Positions 60,530-64,000 of a stretch of 64,000 bases of DNA are shown piece by piece. Position 1 is the first letter of the stretch. Every line of letters begins with the position of its first letter. The notes under the pieces were generated by a model. The model was not told where the DNA came from. It was given only the letters and a program-made list of their open reading frames with translations, and made no database searches. A program made the position numbers and the translations under genes. This stretch comes from Pirellulales bacterium (lineage in GTDB: Bacteria; Planctomycetota; Planctomycetia; Pirellulales; Lacipirellulaceae), in the NCBI GenBank assembly GCA_020847515.1, contig JADLBW010000142.1:1-64000 (forward strand). Direction: 5' to 3'.

Positions 60530-60620
60530 GGTGACTGGTGACTGGTGACTGGTGATCAGCGATCAGTCGCGAAACGATCGCCCTGAGTTGCCTCCGACCT
60601 CTGGCCTCCGACCTCTGGCC
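60530..60620. repeat. Two consecutive heptad tracts downstream of korB
   Basis: 60530-60566 GGTGACT GGTGACT GGTGACT GGTGATC AGCGATC AG; 60591-60620 CCTCCGA CCTCTGG CCTCCGA CCTCTGG CC. Confidence 0.88.
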
Positions 60621-61645
60621 TAATTCACAATCCACGTATCGCCGGCGTTGAACAACGCCTCCAGATCGCCCTTGCCCTTCTTCTTGGTCGCGTCTTCAAT
60701 TTGCAGGTTGGCGAGCTGGTCGTACCGGGGAGCGTCGACGCACCGGAAGACGCCGATCGGCTCAGGGAAGCCGTCCTCGTACCGCATGCGACTGAGCAGA
60801 TAGGCGAGCGTCGGCTCGGGGCTCTTTTCGTCGTGGAACAACAGGTCGTCCTCGGTAATGCCCTTGCCCAGTTCCACCACCTCCGGGCTCATGCCGTTGA
60901 GCCGGATCCCCTTTTCGCGGTTCTTACCGAAGATCAGCGGCTTGCCGTGCTGCAACTCGAGCGTGGTGTCGGCCTTGGTGTCGCGGTCCTTGGCGTAGTC
61001 CCAGGCCCCGTCATTGAACACGTTGCAGTTCTGGTAGACCTCGATAAAGCTCGTCCCCGGATGCTCTGCCGCCCGCTTCAGCACCTCGCCGAGGTGGTTG
61101 ATGTGCGTGTCGATCGACCGCGCGACGAACGTCGCTTCGCAGCCGATGGCGATCGACAGCGGATGCAGCGGGTTGTCGATGGCGCCCATGGGCGTACTCT
61201 TGGTCTTCTGCCCAATCGGCGAAGTTGGCGAGTACTGACCCTTGGTCAGGCCGTAGATGCGGTTGTTGAACAGCACGATGTTCAGATCGAGATTTCGCCG
61301 AATCGCGTGCATCAGGTGATTGCCGCCGATCGACAGCGCATCGCCGTCGCCGGTGATAACCCACACCTGCAAATCGGGCCGGGCGCATTTGAGACCTGAC
61401 GCCACCGCGGGCGCCCGGCCGTGGATCGAGTGCATGCCGTAGGTGTTCATGTAGTACGGAAACCGGCTCGAGCAGCCGATGCCGCTGATGAACACGATCT
61501 TCTCGCGCGGCACGCCGAGGGTCGGCAGCACCTTTTTCATCTGGGCGAGAATGGAATAGTCGCCGCACCCGGGGCACCAACGGACGTCCTGATCGCTGGC
61601 AAAATCAGTGGGCTTCAGGACCGGCAGGGTGGTATCGATGCTCAT
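60620..61645 (-). CDS. korB: 2-oxoacid:ferredoxin oxidoreductase beta subunit
   Basis: WCPGCGDYSILAQMKKVLPTLG, ISGIGCSSRFPYYMNTYGMHSIHGRAPAVASGLKCARPDLQVWVITGDGDALSIGGNHLMHAIRRN: TPP-binding beta subunit. Confidence 0.92.
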   Translation of the reverse strand: MSIDTTLPVLKPTDFASDQDVRWCPGCGDYSILAQMKKVLPTLGVPREKIVFISGIGCSSRFPYYMNTYGMHSIHGRAPAVASGLKCARPDLQVWVITGDGDALSIGGNHLMHAIRRNLDLNIVLFNNRIYGLTKGQYSPTSPIGQKTKSTPMGAIDNPLHPLSIAIGCEATFVARSIDTHINHLGEVLKRAAEHPGTSFIEVYQNCNVFNDGAWDYAKDRDTKADTTLELQHGKPLIFGKNREKGIRLNGMSPEVVELGKGITEDDLLFHDEKSPEPTLAYLLSRMRYEDGFPEPIGVFRCVDAPRYDQLANLQIEDATKKKGKGDLEALFNAGDTWIVN

Positions 61646-61774
61646 AATATTTGTAATGCTTGGCAAGTAGACTCACACAAAGGCGCAACGGCGCAAATCA
61701 ACGGAATGATACGAACCGGCGGAACCATTCATAAAATAACGCGGATGTTTTGGCCCAAGGCCTCCTTCACCGGA

Positions 61775-61953
61775 GCCTAGGGCGCCGCCCTAGGCCTTGG
61801 AGGGAAACACAGATCATTTGGCTGCAGGCCAAACTCAACCGCTGCTGGCGCCTATCAGATGAATATGACCTTCGGTCAAGCGACTGCAACGTAACCATCT
61901 CCTGGGGCGGCGCTTCGCTTGCCCCAGGCTAGGGTGAATGTGGCCTGCGGCCA
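61775..61953. repeat. Five-hairpin element in the korA-korB intergenic region
   Basis: Stems: GCCTAGGGCGCCGCCCTAGGC, TTTGGCTGCAGGCCAAA, TGACCTTCGGTCA, CCTGGGGC..GCCCCAGG, TGGCCTGCGGCCA. Confidence 0.8.
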
Positions 61954-62063
61954 AATACCTAAGAAACCCTGAATGATTATCAGCGTTTCCCTTTTTCTTC
62001 TTCATCGCGCCTTGGCGCCTTTGCGTAAGTCACTCCTATTGGGACAGAGTTTGGATTGTTCGC

Positions 62064-63944
62064 TTATTTATTCAACAACGTTTCGATCTTTTCGACCAGT
62101 TCGGCGACGCTGAACGGTTTGCCTTGCACCTTGTTGTGTCCCATGGCGTCGATCAGGTACTGGGCCCGCAGGAACGTGCGCAATTGGCCGAGGTTGAGCT
62201 CGGGCACGAGCACCGTCCGGAAGCTCTGCAGGATGTCGCCGAGGTTTTTCGGGAACGGATTGAGGTACCGCAGATGGCAATGGCTGACGCTCAGGCCCCG
62301 CTTCTGCACCTTGTGGACTGCCGTGGCGCACGCCCCGTACGTGCCGCCCCAGCTAACCACCAGCAGGTCGCCCTGGGCCGGTCCGTCGAGCGCTTGCAGC
62401 GGGACGTCGTCAGCTACCAGAGCCACCTTCTTCGCCCGGGTATGAACCATGTGCTCATGGTTCAGCGGGTCGTAGCTGACGTTGCCGGTGCCGTCCTGCT
62501 TCTCCAGACCGCCACTGCGGTGCATCAGCCCCGGCGTGCCGGGAACCGCCCACGGGCGGGCCAGCCGCTCGTTGCGGGCGTAGGGCAGGAACGCGTCGCC
62601 GTTGTTCGGCCCGGCGGGATGCGTAATTTCCAGCTTCGGCAGGTCGGCCAACGACGGAATTCGCCATGGCTCTGAGCCGTTGGCGATATAGCCGTCGGTC
62701 AGCAAGATGACCGGCGTCATGAACCGCACCGCGATCCGCCAGGCCTCCTGCACCGCATAGAAGCAGTCGGCCGGGCTACTGGCGGCGATCACCGGCATGG
62801 GGCACTCGCCGTTGCGGCCGAACATCGCCTGGAACAGGTCGGCCTGCTCGGTCTTGGTCGGCAGCCCGGTCGAGGGGCCGCCGCGCTGCACGTTGATCAC
62901 GAGCATCGGCAGCTCGGTCATTACGGCCAGGCCCATGGCCTCGGCCTTCAAGGCGATGCCCGGGCCGCTCGAGGCCGTGACCGCCATTTCGCCGGCGAAC
63001 GCCGCGCCGACGGTCGCGGTAACCGCCGCGATTTCGTCTTCGGCCTGGAACGTCAGCACGTCGAAATTCTTGTGGTTCGAAAGCTCGTGCAGAATGTCGC
63101 TGGCCGGCGTGATCGGATAGGCGCCGAGGAACAAGCGCTTGTTCGACTGGCGGGCCGCGGTGATCAGCCCGTAGGCCAGCGCCGTATTGCCCATGATGTT
63201 GCGGTACTTGCCGGCCGGCAGCTTCGCCGGGGCGACCGTGTACTGCGTGTTCATGGCCTCGACGGTTTCGCCGTAGTTGTAGCCGGCCTTAAGACTGGCC
63301 GTATTGGCCTGGGCCACCTCGGGCCGCTTGCCGAACTTCTGGGCGATGAACCGCAGCGTCGGCTCCAGCGACCGATCGTACAGCCAGAAGACCAGCCCCA
63401 TGGCGAAGAAGTTGCGGCACAGGTCCGCCTCCTTCTGCGACAGGCCGAGGCCCTCGACCGCCAGGCGGTTGAGCTTGGTCATCTCGACGGCGTGCATCTT
63501 GTACTTGTCGAGGCTGCCGTCTTCGAGCGGGTTGGTCTTGTAGCCGGCCTGCTCCATCCCCTTCTTGTCGAAGGCGTCCTTATTGATCAGCAGCACGCCC
63601 CCTTCCCGGAGGTCGCCCAGGTTGGTGATCAGGGCGGCGGGGTTCATCGCCACCAGGGCGTCGACCGTATCGCCGGGGGTGTAGATGTCGCTCGAGGAAA
63701 AGTGGACCTGAAAGCCCGAGACGCCCGCCTTGGTTCCGCGCGGGGCGCGAATCTCCGCCGGGAAGTCGGGAAAGGTCGCCACGTCGTTGCCGGCCAGGGC
63801 CGACGTGTTGGTGAACTGCGTGCCGGCAAGCTGCATGCCGTCGCCCGAGTCGCCGCAGAAGCGGACCGTCGCGTCTTCGAGTTGGGCGACGGGTTTGGAA
63901 ATTCCGTTGGGGGAGGGAGCCGTGGGAGCGGTAATCGTGGCCAT
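62064..63944 (-). CDS. korA: 2-oxoacid:acceptor oxidoreductase, fused gamma-alpha subunit
   Basis: [43 protein letters not shown] (gamma), [64 protein letters not shown] (alpha). Confidence 0.93.
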   Translation of the reverse strand: MATITAPTAPSPNGISKPVAQLEDATVRFCGDSGDGMQLAGTQFTNTSALAGNDVATFPDFPAEIRAPRGTKAGVSGFQVHFSSSDIYTPGDTVDALVAMNPAALITNLGDLREGGVLLINKDAFDKKGMEQAGYKTNPLEDGSLDKYKMHAVEMTKLNRLAVEGLGLSQKEADLCRNFFAMGLVFWLYDRSLEPTLRFIAQKFGKRPEVAQANTASLKAGYNYGETVEAMNTQYTVAPAKLPAGKYRNIMGNTALAYGLITAARQSNKRLFLGAYPITPASDILHELSNHKNFDVLTFQAEDEIAAVTATVGAAFAGEMAVTASSGPGIALKAEAMGLAVMTELPMLVINVQRGGPSTGLPTKTEQADLFQAMFGRNGECPMPVIAASSPADCFYAVQEAWRIAVRFMTPVILLTDGYIANGSEPWRIPSLADLPKLEITHPAGPNNGDAFLPYARNERLARPWAVPGTPGLMHRSGGLEKQDGTGNVSYDPLNHEHMVHTRAKKVALVADDVPLQALDGPAQGDLLVVSWGGTYGACATAVHKVQKRGLSVSHCHLRYLNPFPKNLGDILQSFRTVLVPELNLGQLRTFLRAQYLIDAMGHNKVQGKPFSVAELVEKIETLLNK

Positions 63945-64000
63945 GGTCGGCGGTGACGCCCTTGTGTCCGTTGGGGGTGGTGCGCCTGCTGGCGAGCTAG

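Overview
High-GC bacterial chromosome segment, most likely from a planctomycete. Supporting signs are DUF1559 pseudopilin-like genes, PEP-CTERM proteins, a tandem UvrA, a MoxR/DUF58/VWA operon and a giant periplasmic TPR protein. I support 37 intact protein-coding genes and 3 degraded or truncated ones. Main blocks: (1) a glycerol/glycerophosphate cluster at 59-8956 (GDPD, AraM/EgsA-type glycerol-1-phosphate dehydrogenase, two GlpT-like permeases, HAD-IIA phosphatase, glpK, glpF); (2) a minus-strand MoxR-DUF58-VWA-VWA-FtsH block with a 3085-aa TPR protein and a Cys-rich membrane protein upstream; (3) a MazE/AbrB-Doc toxin-antitoxin pair whose Doc gene carries an in-frame TGA, absent from the ORF track; (4) a 2533-aa double UvrA; (5) FsR, GH18, PEP-CTERM and DUF1559 genes; (6) a desaturase/KAS pair, SmpB, LarC, MazG, ATP-grasp and 2-oxoacid:ferredoxin oxidoreductase. 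The most unusual signal is non-coding in character. The window carries many small inverted-repeat elements from several unrelated sequence families. Several of them are built from 7-bp tandem units, with arms of opposite orientation. They sit between genes, abut or supply stop codons, and occur at least seven times in frame inside the double uvrA gene, at homologous inter-domain linkers of both halves. No transposase, CRISPR array, rRNA or tRNA was recognised. All family calls are from reading motifs; no database search was run.
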